Positions 1-7,597 of a stretch of 64,000 nt of DNA are shown here, piece after piece. The position numbers and the translations under genes are program-made. Position 1 is the first letter of the stretch. The number at the start of each line of letters is the position of its first letter. The DNA comes from Streptomyces sp. Go-475 (GTDB taxonomy: Bacteria > Actinomycetota > Actinomycetes > Streptomycetales > Streptomycetaceae). The stretch covers positions 2,833,501 through 2,897,500 of the forward strand of contig NZ_CP026121.1 of assembly GCF_003330845.1 (NCBI RefSeq), given 5' to 3'. Under the pieces are notes generated by a model, which was given only the letters and a program-made list of their open reading frames with translations, made no database searches and had not been told where the DNA came from.

Positions 1-604
1 CCTCGATGTCGGAGATCGCGGTCAGGCACCGGGGGCACCAGTTGATGATGCGCTCGGCGCGGTAGATCAGCTCGTCGTCGTAGAGCCGCTTGAAGATGGT
101 CTGGACGGCCTGGGACAGGCCCTCGTCCATGGTGAACCGCTCGCGCGACCAGGCGACGCCGTCGCCGAGGCGCCGCATCTGGCCGCTGATCTGCCCGCCG
201 GACTCGCCCTTCCACTGCCAGACCCGCTCGACGAAGGCCTCACGCCCCAGGTCGTGCCGGGACTTGCCCTCCTTCGCCAGCTCCCGCTCGACGACGTTCT
301 GCGTGGCGATGCCGGCGTGGTCCATGCCGGGCTGCCACAGCGTCTCGTACCCCTGCATCCGCTTACGGCGGGTCAGGGCGTCGATGAGCGTGTGCTCGAA
401 GGCGTGCCCGAGGTGCAGGCTGCCCGTGACGTTCGGCGGCGGGATGACGATGGTGTACGGCGGCTTGTCGCTCTTCTCGTCCGCCTCGAAGTAACCCCGC
501 TCTACCCAGCGCTCGTACAGCGGCCCCTCTACGTCGGCCGGCGCGTACTGGGTCGGCAGGTCGGTGCTGGGCGCTGGTGGCTGCTGCTGAGCGTTCTCGG
601 TCAC
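1..604 (-). CDS. valS: Valyl-tRNA synthetase, N-terminal part (cut by window edge)
   Basis: Class I aminoacyl-tRNA synthetase that charges tRNA-Val with valine in the cytoplasm. About 201 N-terminal residues are visible; the rest lies beyond the left edge. The class I signature HLGH sits at residues 64-67 inside [14 protein letters not shown], which is the ValS form of the HIGH motif. It is followed by the typical [10 protein letters not shown] segment and by an editing-domain-side CPRC pair near the truncated end. The start is a GTG at 604, with the N-terminus MTENAQQQ. It is read leftward, and its upstream side holds an insertion-sequence remnant. No T-box leader is recognisable. Confidence 0.95.
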   Translation of the reverse strand, partial: MTENAQQQPPAPSTDLPTQYAPADVEGPLYERWVERGYFEADEKSDKPPYTIVIPPPNVTGSLHLGHAFEHTLIDALTRRKRMQGYETLWQPGMDHAGIATQNVVERELAKEGKSRHDLGREAFVERVWQWKGESGGQISGQMRRLGDGVAWSRERFTMDEGLSQAVQTIFKRLYDDELIYRAERIINWCPRCLTAISDIE

Positions 605-1139
605 GGGGGTCAGTTTAGAGGTGTCTCTCTTCCGTCCCGAAACGCGTTTGCTTTTTGACGTGCTCCCTGGCCCGAGGTCCGGGAGCTGCCTGCTTCACCG
701 CGATGTGCCGGGACTCTCCTCCTGGTCTTACCGGCGCTCCACGAGGCGTAGAGGGTCTCCGCCCGCCCGGCGGCGACGATTCGGTGTCCTTCGAAGAGAG
801 AAGGCGTTGGTGTTGAGGCGGATCGACTGCCGGGTGTCCTTCTTCGACTTGTACCGGGGCGGCCCACCCTCCTACCCCGCCGCTTTCCGGTGCAGCTGTC
901 GAAGAAGTTCTTGTAGGCGATGTCGAGATCTCGAAGGGACTGTTGTAGGACGACCGCCGAATTGCGCACGGCGGGAGCAGATGCGTTCGAAGGCTTGAGG
1001 GCGGCACACGCGCCCTCATGCATGCGCCTGTGGCCGCCCTCGCACTTCGCCGCCTCCTGCGGCGGAGCACTGCCGGAGATCCCCCGCGTGAATACCAGGA
1101 CGTCTGCAAGGATCCCGTAACGGCCGGGGCCCCGCTGCC
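605..1139. other. Intergenic region between valS and the membrane protein
   Basis: This 535-base stretch lies between divergently read genes. Most of it is taken up by the tnpB remnant. I see no intact gene in it. The promoter of valS must lie either in the 80 or so bases next to its start or within the remnant. Confidence 0.5.
690..1010 (-). pseudogene. Decayed tnpB (IS200/IS605-type RuvC-like nuclease) fragment
   Basis: On the minus strand a frame reads VVLQQSLRDLDIAYKNFF (about 954-900) and then GKRRGRRVGRP. The similarity then continues in the next frame as RYKSKKDTRQSIRLNTNAF (about 859-800), so a one-base frameshift lies near 860. This is the conserved stretch of TnpB/OrfB proteins just before the RuvC domain. 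No RuvC catalytic region or zinc finger follows; the sequence jumps to material resembling the extreme end of such elements and then meets valS. It is an internally deleted, frameshifted remnant with no intact partner transposase. The family call rests on recognised motifs; the ends are approximate. Confidence 0.6.
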
Positions 1140-2092
1140 ATGCACACGGCGGGCAGCCCCAGCAGCCCGGACCGTACGGCCAGCCGGGTCCGTACGGCCA
1201 GCCGCCGCAGGCGCCCCAGCCCGGCTACGGCTACCCCCAGCAGGCCCCTCCGCCCCAGCCGGGTTACGGCTACCCGCAGCAGCCCCCGCAGGGCGTCCCG
1301 CCGCAGCCGGGGCCCTACGGCCAGCAGCCCCCGTACGGTCAGCAGCCGCAGCCGCCCTACGGCCAGGCCCCGTACGGCATGCCGCCCCAGCCCCCGGCCC
1401 CGGGCGGCGGCAAGAAGAAGACCGGCATCGTCATCGGCGCCGTGGCCCTCGTGGCGGCGATCGGCGTCGGCGCGTACTTCGTGATCGGCGGGGGTGGCGG
1501 CGCGGGCTCCCTGGAGGACGACGGGCCGCACAAGCTGGCCACGCCGGCGAAGGTGCTGAGCGAGTACAACCGCGTCACGAAGGACGGGGCGACCGCCGGC
1601 GACGAGTCCGCCAAGGAGCTGGAGAAGAGCGGCGTCAAGAACGGCAAGTCGGTGCTGGGCTCCTACTCCACCGTGGACCCCACCAAGTACGACCCCTCCG
1701 ACCCGTCCTCGGCCGCCACGCTGGCGACGGCCAGGAGCGTGCAGTTCTTCGGCGTCTACGGTGAGGTCTCCGACCCGGAGGCGGCCCTGGACACCTTCTT
1801 CGCCAACTTCAAGAAGTCGGCCGAGGAGGACTCCTCCAGCAGCGGAGGCGGCAAGACCGAGCTGATCGGCGAGCCCGAGGAGGCCGACCTCGACGGCGCG
1901 GTCATGAAGTGCCAGGCGCTCAAGGGCGAGAACCTGATGACCAAGAAGGAGCAGACAAACTGGTTCTGCGCCTGGGCCGACTACAGCACGATCGCCGTCG
2001 TCTCCTCGGGTGACGCCACCAAGGAGACCACCAAGGACGCGGCTGTCGACATCACCACCAAGATCCGCCCGGAGATCCGCGTCAAGGCCTGA
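1140..2092 (+). CDS. Pro/Gln/Gly/Tyr-rich single-pass membrane protein, start unresolved
   Basis: The certain reading frame contains GKKKTGIVIGAVALV, a single transmembrane helix, followed by an extracellular domain of about 200 residues ending IRPEIRVKA. The first in-frame ATG is at 1379. The same frame stays open upstream to 1121 (after a TAA at 1118) and encodes a PYGQ / GYGYPQQ proline-glutamine-rich cytoplasmic tail typical of Streptomyces membrane proteins. No start codon exists in that frame between 1121 and 1379. An ATG at 1140 would give M-H-x-GGQPQQPG if one base were added around 1146-1147, so a one-base deletion or sequence error is likely. Function unknown. A strong hairpin follows the stop codon. 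Confidence 0.6.
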
Positions 2093-2109
2093 TCAGGCTC
2101 GACCGACAA

Positions 2110-2147
2110 GAGGAAGGGCCCCGGTCGGCGACCGGGGCCCTTTCCTC
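2110..2147. terminator. Bidirectional hairpin terminator
   Basis: A long GC-rich inverted repeat (GAGGAAGGGCCCCGGTC pairing with GACCGGGGCCCTTTCCTC, one bulged base, three-base loop) sits between two convergent stop codons: the membrane protein at 2092 and clpX at 2161. It can serve both. Confidence 0.8.
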
Positions 2148-2160
2148 TACGTCTGCCGTG

Positions 2161-3447
2161 TCACGCCGTCTTCTGCTCGCCCGGACCGCGACCGCGCGCG
2201 TCCCGCGGGATCAGCGTCGGGTTGACGTTCGACTGGACGACGTCCGCCGTGATGACGACCCGGGCCACGTCCTTGCGGGACGGGACCTCGTACATCACGC
2301 CCTGGAGGACCTCCTCCATGATGGCCCTGAGGCCACGCGCTCCGGTCTGGCGGAGGATGGCCTGGTCGGCGATGGCCTCCAGCGCCTCGCGCTCGAAGTC
2401 CAGCTCCACACCGTCGAGTTCGAAGAGGCGCTGGTACTGCTTGACGAGCGCGTTGCGCGGCTCGACGAGGATCTGCAGCAGCGCCTCGCGGTCCAGGTTG
2501 TGGACCGAGGTGATGACGGGGAGGCGGCCGATGAACTCGGGGATCATGCCGAACTTGACCAGGTCCTCCGGCATGACCTCCTGGAACTGGTCCTTGGACT
2601 CCATCTCGCGCTTGGAGCGGATCTGCGCGCCGAAGCCGATGCCCTTGGCGCCGGCCCGGGACTCGATGATCTTCTCCAGTCCGGCGAAGGCACCGCCCAC
2701 GATGAACAGCACGTTCGTCGTGTCGATCTGGATGAACTCCTGGTGGGGGTGCTTGCGGCCGCCCTGCGGAGGCACCGAGGCCGTGGTGCCCTCCAGGATC
2801 TTCAGCAGGGCCTGCTGGACGCCCTCGCCCGAGACGTCGCGCGTGATGGAGGGGTTTTCACTCTTCCTCGCGACCTTGTCGATCTCGTCGATGTAGATGA
2901 TCCCGGTCTCGGCCTTCTTGACGTCGTAGTCGGCCGCCTGGATCAGCTTGAGCAGGATGTTCTCGACGTCCTCGCCGACGTATCCGGCCTCCGTGAGGGC
3001 CGTGGCGTCGGCGATCGCGAAGGGGACGTTCAGCATGCGCGCGAGGGTCTGCGCGAGGAGGGTCTTGCCGGAGCCCGTGGGGCCGAGCAGGAGGATGTTG
3101 GACTTCGCCAACTCGATGGCGTCGTCACGGCCGTTCGCCCCGCCGTTCTCACCGGCCTGGACGCGCTTGTAGTGGTTGTACACCGCTACGGACAGGGCTT
3201 TCTTGGCGGCCTCCTGGCCGACCACGTAGCCCTCGAGGAACTCGTAGATCTCGCGCGGCTTCGGGAGTTCCTCCCAGCGGACCTCGCTGGTCTCCGCCAG
3301 CTCTTCCTCGATGATCTCGTTGCAGAGATCGATGCACTCGTCGCAGATGTACACACCGGGCCCTGCGATGAGCTTCTTGACCTGCTTCTGGCTCTTGCCG
3401 CAGAACGAGCACTTGAGCAGATCGCCGCCGTCACCGATGCGTGCCAC
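2161..3447 (-). CDS. clpX: ATP-dependent Clp protease ATP-binding subunit ClpX
   Basis: Hexameric AAA+ unfoldase that feeds substrates to the ClpP1P2 peptidase in the cytoplasm. It is 428 residues from the GTG at 3447, which gives [12 protein letters not shown] and is preceded by a GGGGAAG ribosome site. A longer upstream open frame has no family support. The N-terminal C4 zinc-binding domain has Cys13, 16, 35 and 38. The AAA+ module shows Walker A GPTGSGKT, Walker [10 protein letters not shown] and an IGFGAQI loop, the ClpP-docking IGF tripeptide. It follows clpP2 in the same direction after about 180 bases containing a hairpin, so it may have its own promoter. Confidence 0.97.
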   Translation of the reverse strand: MARIGDGGDLLKCSFCGKSQKQVKKLIAGPGVYICDECIDLCNEIIEEELAETSEVRWEELPKPREIYEFLEGYVVGQEAAKKALSVAVYNHYKRVQAGENGGANGRDDAIELAKSNILLLGPTGSGKTLLAQTLARMLNVPFAIADATALTEAGYVGEDVENILLKLIQAADYDVKKAETGIIYIDEIDKVARKSENPSITRDVSGEGVQQALLKILEGTTASVPPQGGRKHPHQEFIQIDTTNVLFIVGGAFAGLEKIIESRAGAKGIGFGAQIRSKREMESKDQFQEVMPEDLVKFGMIPEFIGRLPVITSVHNLDREALLQILVEPRNALVKQYQRLFELDGVELDFEREALEAIADQAILRQTGARGLRAIMEEVLQGVMYEVPSRKDVARVVITADVVQSNVNPTLIPRDARGRGPGEQKTA

Positions 3448-3552
3448 GGTGTGCTTCCCCTTCGCCTGGGAGACTCCTGGACGTCGACGTCCAGCGGACT
3501 CCTGGTGCTGCCTTATGTCCGACGGTACCTTGCCGGGCCCCCCGTTCGGGCC

Positions 3553-3604
3553 CCCCTTGGCGCGGTTCGCTTTGACGTGAACCGAGCCAAACCGTGCCAA
3601 GGGG
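3553..3604 (-). terminator. Hairpin downstream of clpP2
   Basis: CCCCTTGGC (3553-3561) pairs with GCCAAGGGG (3596-3604), with an inner GGTTC/GAACC pairing. It starts 25 bases past the clpP2 stop. There is no clear T-run, so it may only attenuate read-through into clpX. Confidence 0.5.
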
Positions 3605-3628
3605 CGGCAGACGATACAGCCTCTCGCC

Positions 3629-4336
3629 TCAGCGAAGGCTCGAGTTGTCCATCTTCCGGGTGGTGATGATCTGGTCGATCAGCCCGTAGTTCAGCGCGTC
3701 CTCGGCCGTGAGGATCTTGTCGCGCTCGATGTCCTCGCGGATCTTGTCGATCGCCTGGGTGGAGTGCTTGGCCAGCATCTCCTCCAGCTGCGTGCGCATC
3801 CGGAGGATCTCGTTGGCGGCGATCTCCAGGTCGGACACCTGGCCGCGGCCGGTCTCGCTGTACGGCTGGTGGATCAGCACGCGCGCGTTCGGCAGGGCCA
3901 TGCGCTTGCCGGGCGTGCCGGCGGCGAGCAGGACGGCGGCGGCGGAGGCCGCCTGGCCCATGCAGACCGTCTGGATGTCCGGCTTGACGTACTGCATCGT
4001 GTCGTAGATCGCCGTGAGCGCCGTGAAGGAGCCGCCGGGGCTGTTGATGTAGACCGAGATGTCCCGGTCGGGGTCCATCGACTCCAGGCACAGCAGCTGC
4101 GCCATGACGTCGTTGGCGGAGGCGTCGTCGATCTGGACGCCGAGGAAGATCACGCGCTCCTCGAAGAGCTTCGCGTACGGGTCGTACTCGCGAATGCCCT
4201 GGGAGGTGCGCTCGACGAAGCGCGGGATGACGTAGCGGGACTCGGCCTGCGGGCCGGTGTAGCGGCCCTGCGAGGCGCTCATGTCCTGCACGGCCTGCAT
4301 ACGGTCGTAGATCCCGCGGCCGGGGAATGCGTTCAC
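3629..4336 (-). CDS. clpP2: ATP-dependent Clp protease proteolytic subunit ClpP2
   Basis: Serine peptidase subunit of the Clp protease, cytoplasmic; in Streptomyces it acts with ClpP1. It is 235 residues from a GTG at 4336 (MNAFPGRG), preceded by CAGGAGACACC. The catalytic triad is Ser131 (MGQAASAAA), His156 (LIHQPYSE) and Asp206 (DIERDK). The oxyanion segment INSPGGS is present. It follows clpP1 on the same strand after 110 bases, consistent with a clpP1-clpP2 operon. Confidence 0.96.
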   Translation of the reverse strand: MNAFPGRGIYDRMQAVQDMSASQGRYTGPQAESRYVIPRFVERTSQGIREYDPYAKLFEERVIFLGVQIDDASANDVMAQLLCLESMDPDRDISVYINSPGGSFTALTAIYDTMQYVKPDIQTVCMGQAASAAAVLLAAGTPGKRMALPNARVLIHQPYSETGRGQVSDLEIAANEILRMRTQLEEMLAKHSTQAIDKIREDIERDKILTAEDALNYGLIDQIITTRKMDNSSLR

Positions 4337-4446
4337 GGTGTCTCCTGAAAGGGGCTGAGGCGGTCGGCTGGGGCTGCTGGGGCGTCCCGGGGCCCTCACG
4401 GGCCCGGGCGGGGTCCTACGGGGCTCGTGGAGCCTCCTGGGACCTC

Positions 4447-5064
4447 TCAGGCCCCGGTGCCGCCGCCGCCCGGCATACCGGCGGCCGTGGCGATCACGTC
4501 GTCGATGAGGCCGTACTCCTTGGCCTCGAAGGCGTCGAACCAGCGGTCGCGGTCCGAGTCGCGGGTGATCTGCTCGACCGTCTGGCCCGTGTGCTGGGCG
4601 GTGAGCTCGGCCATGCGCTTCTTGGTGTGCAGCAGCCGCTCGGCGTGGATCTTGATGTCCGAGGCCGAGCCGGCCAGGCCGGCGGAGGGCTGGTGGATCA
4701 GGATCTCGGCGTTCGGCAGCGCGAAGCGCTTGCCGGGGGTGCCCGCGCTGAGCAGGAACTGGCCCATCGAGGCCGCGAGGCCCATGGCGATCGTCACCAC
4801 GTCGTTCTTGATGTACTGCATGGTGTCGTAGATCGCCATGCCGGCCGTGATCGAACCGCCGGGGCTGTTGATGTACAGGTAGATGTCCTTGTCGGGGTCC
4901 GAGGCAAGGAGCAGCAGCTGTGCGGTGATCTTGTTCGCGATGTCGTCGTCGACCGGCTGGCCGAGGAAGATGATCCGCTCGTTGAGCAGCCGGTTGTAGA
5001 CCTGGTCGCCGAGGCCACCACCGATGGAAGGCTCGCCGGCGGCTGAAGGCATCAGATTCGTCAC
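4447..5064 (-). CDS. clpP1: ATP-dependent Clp protease proteolytic subunit ClpP1
   Basis: First gene of the clpP1-clpP2 operon; serine peptidase subunit of the Clp protease. It is 205 residues from a GTG at 5064 ([12 protein letters not shown]); an ATG at 5052 is an alternative. The triad is Ser99 (GLAASMGQF), His124 (ILIHQPS) and Asp173 (SDRDRWF), and the oxyanion motif is INSPGGS. The C-terminus is Gly-rich ([10 protein letters not shown]). A ClgR-type operator lies about 145 bases upstream, which fits ClgR activation of this operon as known in Streptomyces. Confidence 0.96.
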   Translation of the reverse strand: MTNLMPSAAGEPSIGGGLGDQVYNRLLNERIIFLGQPVDDDIANKITAQLLLLASDPDKDIYLYINSPGGSITAGMAIYDTMQYIKNDVVTIAMGLAASMGQFLLSAGTPGKRFALPNAEILIHQPSAGLAGSASDIKIHAERLLHTKKRMAELTAQHTGQTVEQITRDSDRDRWFDAFEAKEYGLIDDVIATAAGMPGGGGTGA

Positions 5065-5206
5065 GTATCCACCTGCTCGTCTTACGACGGCGCCGGGCCG
5101 TCTCACGTGTTCCCTGCGGGGCGGGAGCCGTATCGGAGACTCCACTGCCCTGGTATTCATGGACCCTAACGCGCGGGTCCCTTCGGGGAATCCCGGAGAT
5201 GGGGGT

Positions 5207-5220
5207 GTTCGCCGGGGGCG
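5207..5220. promoter_or_regulatory. ClgR-type operator upstream of clpP1
   Basis: The plus strand reads GTTCGC-CGGGG-GCG, exactly matching the GTTCGC-N5-GCG motif described for the activator ClgR at Streptomyces clp and lon promoters. It lies 143 bases before the clpP1 start, where activation of the clpP1-clpP2 operon is expected. Match seen directly; binding inferred. Confidence 0.75.
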
Positions 5221-5234
5221 TAGCGCTGCGCGGC

Positions 5235-5325
5235 TTCGGCGGGGTGGTTCTTGTCCGTCGGCGGCTGCGGGTACGTCGTGGTTGGTCGCGCAGTTCCCCG
5301 CGCCCCTGGGGTGCGCTGCCCCCGA
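5235..5325. repeat. Streptomyces-type intergenic repeat
   Basis: The segment with GTCGTGGTTGGTCGCGCAG followed by TTCCCCGCGCCCCTGGGG resembles a dispersed intergenic repeat common in Streptomyces genomes. It lies between the ClgR-type site and the tig terminator. It is recognised from memory of the family, not by comparison within this window, where I see one copy. Confidence 0.5.
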
Positions 5326-5334
5326 GGGCAGCAA

Positions 5335-5364
5335 GAAGGCCCTGGGGCACGCCCCAGGGCCTTC
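5335..5364 (-). terminator. Terminator of tig
   Basis: A perfect 13-base stem GAAGGCCCTGGGG / CCCCAGGGCCTTC with a 4-base loop starts 25 bases past the tig stop codon. Confidence 0.85.
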
Positions 5365-5388
5365 TCATGAACTCACCGGTGCCGGGGC

Positions 5389-6777
5389 TCAGCCCTCGGT
5401 CTTCTCCTCGGCGGACTCGGCCGGGGTCTCCTCGGCCGTGGCCTCGACGGACTCGGTCTCGTCCTCTTCGTCGTCGAGGTCGATGATCTCGCCGTTGGTG
5501 TCCTTGACCGTGGCCTTCTCGACCACGACGGCCAGGGCCTTGCCGCGGGCGACCTCGCCGACCAGGAGCGGAACCTGGCCGCCCTCGACGACCGCCTGGG
5601 CGAACTGGTCGGGGGACATGCCGGAGGAGGCCGCGCGGCGCATGAGGTGCTCGGTGAGCTCCTCCTGGTTGACGTTCAGCTTCTCCTGCTTGACCAGCTC
5701 GTCGAGGACGAACTGGGTCTTGATGCCCTTGACCGCGGCCTCACGGGTCTCGGTCTCGAACTCCTCCTCGCTCTTGCCCTGGATCTCCAGGTACTTCGCG
5801 AGGTCGAGGCCCATCTGGCCGAGCTGGTGGTGCTCCAGGTTGTGCTTGCGGGTGTTGATCTCGTCCTCGAGCAGCTTCTCGGGGACGGGCACCTCGACGA
5901 GCTCCAGCAGCTTCTCCAGGACGCGCTCCTGGGCCTGCGTGGCCTGGTCGTACTGCTTCATGTTCTCCAGGCGCTTGCGGCTGTCGGCGCGCAGCTCCTC
6001 GAGGGTGTCGAACTCGGAGGCGAGCTGCGCGAACTCGTCGTCCAGCTCGGGGAGTTCCCGCTTGGCGACCTGGGTGACCTTGACGGTGACCTCGGCCTCC
6101 TTGCCGGCCGCCGAGCCGCCCTTGAGCTCGGAGGTGAAGGTGGCCTCGCCACCGGCCTCGAGGCCCTTCACGGCGTCGTCGATGCCGTCCAGCAGCTCAC
6201 CGGAGCCGATCGTGTAGGAGACGCCGTTGGCGACGCCGTCCTCGAGGACCTCGCCGTCGACCTTGGCCTCCAGGTCGATCGTCACGACGTCGCCGTCCTC
6301 GGCGGCGCGCTCGACCGGGGCGGTGGAGGCGAAGCGCTCGCGCAGCTCCTCGACGGCCTTGTCGACGTCCTCGTCGGTGACCTCGACCGCGTCGACCTCG
6401 ACCTCGATGCCGGAGTAGTCCGGGATCTCGATGGCGGGGCGGACGTCGACCTCGGCGGTGAAGTTCAGCGTCTCGCCGTCCTTCAGCTCCGTGATGTCGA
6501 CCTCGGGCTGGCCCAGCGGGCTGAGCTCGGCCTCGTTGACCGCGTCGGTGTAGAACTTCGGAAGCGCGTCGTTGACGGCCTCCTCCAGCACGGCACCGCG
6601 GCCGAACCGCTGGTCGATGACCCGGGCCGGGACCTTGCCCTTGCGGAAGCCCTTCACCGTGACCTGCTGGTTGATCTTCTTGTACGCCGCGTCGAGGCTG
6701 TCCTTGAGCTCCTCGAAGGGCACCTCGACAGTGAGCCGAACCCGAGTCGGGTTCAGGGTCTCCACGGCGCTCTTCAC
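5389..6777 (-). CDS. tig: Trigger factor, ribosome-associated chaperone and prolyl isomerase
   Basis: Binds the ribosome exit tunnel and folds nascent chains. It is 462 residues from a GTG at 6777 ([13 protein letters not shown]) with an AAGGAGA ribosome site; upstream codons in frame lack family support. The ribosome-docking signature GFRKGKVP is at residues 43-50. A FKBP-type isomerase domain follows at about 160-245, then the helical C-terminal arms ([13 protein letters not shown]) and an acidic tail rich in Glu and Asp. It lies upstream of clpP1 and ends at its own hairpin, so the two are probably separate transcripts. Confidence 0.96.
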   Translation of the reverse strand: MKSAVETLNPTRVRLTVEVPFEELKDSLDAAYKKINQQVTVKGFRKGKVPARVIDQRFGRGAVLEEAVNDALPKFYTDAVNEAELSPLGQPEVDITELKDGETLNFTAEVDVRPAIEIPDYSGIEVEVDAVEVTDEDVDKAVEELRERFASTAPVERAAEDGDVVTIDLEAKVDGEVLEDGVANGVSYTIGSGELLDGIDDAVKGLEAGGEATFTSELKGGSAAGKEAEVTVKVTQVAKRELPELDDEFAQLASEFDTLEELRADSRKRLENMKQYDQATQAQERVLEKLLELVEVPVPEKLLEDEINTRKHNLEHHQLGQMGLDLAKYLEIQGKSEEEFETETREAAVKGIKTQFVLDELVKQEKLNVNQEELTEHLMRRAASSGMSPDQFAQAVVEGGQVPLLVGEVARGKALAVVVEKATVKDTNGEIIDLDDEEDETESVEATAEETPAESAEEKTEG

Positions 6778-6970
6778 GGTTCGGTCTCCTTGTGGCTGAC
6801 TTCTTGGGTTCTGCCGGGGCCAGAGCGGCCCGGCGGATTTCGCCGCCCGGAGGACTTCAGACGATGAGACACACGGGCGTGCAGCTTGCATAGTAACGGC
6901 AGCGACTACACCGCCCAAAAGGCGATCACGCGAGTGACCGGGAGACGATCACGGGACATGATCGGCTGGC

Positions 6971-7047
6971 TGGTCGGGGTGGCGGGATTTGAACCCACGG
7001 CCTTCCGCTCCCAAAGCGGACGCGCTACCAAGCTGCGCCACACCCCG
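6971..7047 (-). tRNA. tRNA-Pro (anticodon UGG)
   Basis: The minus strand gives a 77-base cloverleaf starting CGGGGTGTGGCGCAG. The anticodon arm has loop CTTTGGGAG (anticodon TGG), the T arm contains GGTTCAAATCC, and CCA is encoded at the 3' end (6973-6971). The seven-base acceptor stem CGGGGTG / CACCCCG is perfect. Confidence 0.95.
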
Positions 7048-7214
7048 TCTGGTGCGACACGTAGGGTACATGCCGACAGGCGGTGCGGCCGCCGCATTTC
7101 CACGGGGCCGGAACCGCGTCGGGCCGGGGGGCCGGAATGCGGTGTGCGACGGAGGGGGCCGACCCGCTACGATGCCTTCAGTGCCGCGGTCTTCCGACCT
7201 GCGGCGCGCGCTGT

Positions 7215-7288
7215 GCGGGCGTAGCTCAATGGTAGAGCCCTAGTCTTCCAAACTAGCTACGCGGGTTCGATTCCCGTCGCCCGCTCCA
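7215..7288 (+). tRNA. tRNA-Gly (anticodon UCC)
   Basis: A 74-base cloverleaf starts GCGGGCGTAGCTCAATGG. The acceptor stem GCGGGCG / CGCCCGC is perfect, the anticodon loop is CTTCCAA (TCC), the T arm is GGTTCGATTCC, and CCA is encoded at 7286-7288. A hairpin terminator with a T-run follows. Confidence 0.95.
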
Positions 7289-7294
7289 TACGGC

Positions 7295-7342
7295 TCAGGG
7301 CCAGGCCGGAGGATCCTTCCTCCGCCTGGCCCTGATCGTTTT
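7295..7342 (+). terminator. Terminator of tRNA-Gly
   Basis: CAGGGCCAGGC(C)GGAGGA pairs with TCCTCCGCCTGGCCCTG, with one bulged C, and is followed by ATCGTTTT. It is a classic intrinsic terminator directly after the tRNA. Confidence 0.85.
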
Positions 7343-7349
7343 CCGGCGC

Positions 7350-7597
7350 GTGGCCGGTCCGGTGTGCCGGGTGGGTCGTTACGGTCCCCTGCGCGACCGG
7401 CTCGTGGACGCGGTCCTCGATGGTTCCAAGACCTCCACGACGGGGCTCCTCGTCGACTACGAGCACGCGGGAGAGCCCTTGCCGGAGGGCGGGCCGCGGT
7501 CGGTCGTCGTCGACTCGGACGATCGTCGGTCGGGGTGATCGAGGTGACCGGCGTGCCCTGGGCGAGCCCGGTCGTCGCCGGCCTCCGTCACAGGTCG
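7350..7597 (+). pseudogene. Broken ASCH-domain gene
   Basis: The frame from about 7380 reads GPLRDRLVDAVLDGSKTSTTG, then LLVDYEHAGEPLPEGGPRSVVVDS. This matches the start of ASCH-domain (RNA-binding-like) proteins, including the GxKTxTT motif. It then hits a TGA at 7536-7538. The family sequence resumes in another frame as VIEVTGV (about 7538-7558) and then loses similarity. The usual N-terminal residues before GPLRDRL are also missing. It is therefore a frameshifted and 3'-degraded relic; the 3' end is close to the convergent kinase gene, whose stop is at 7588. Confidence 0.6.

Noticed and set aside
605..1000. T-box riboswitch before valS
   Set aside because: No T-box consensus or specifier structure; the region is an insertion-sequence remnant.
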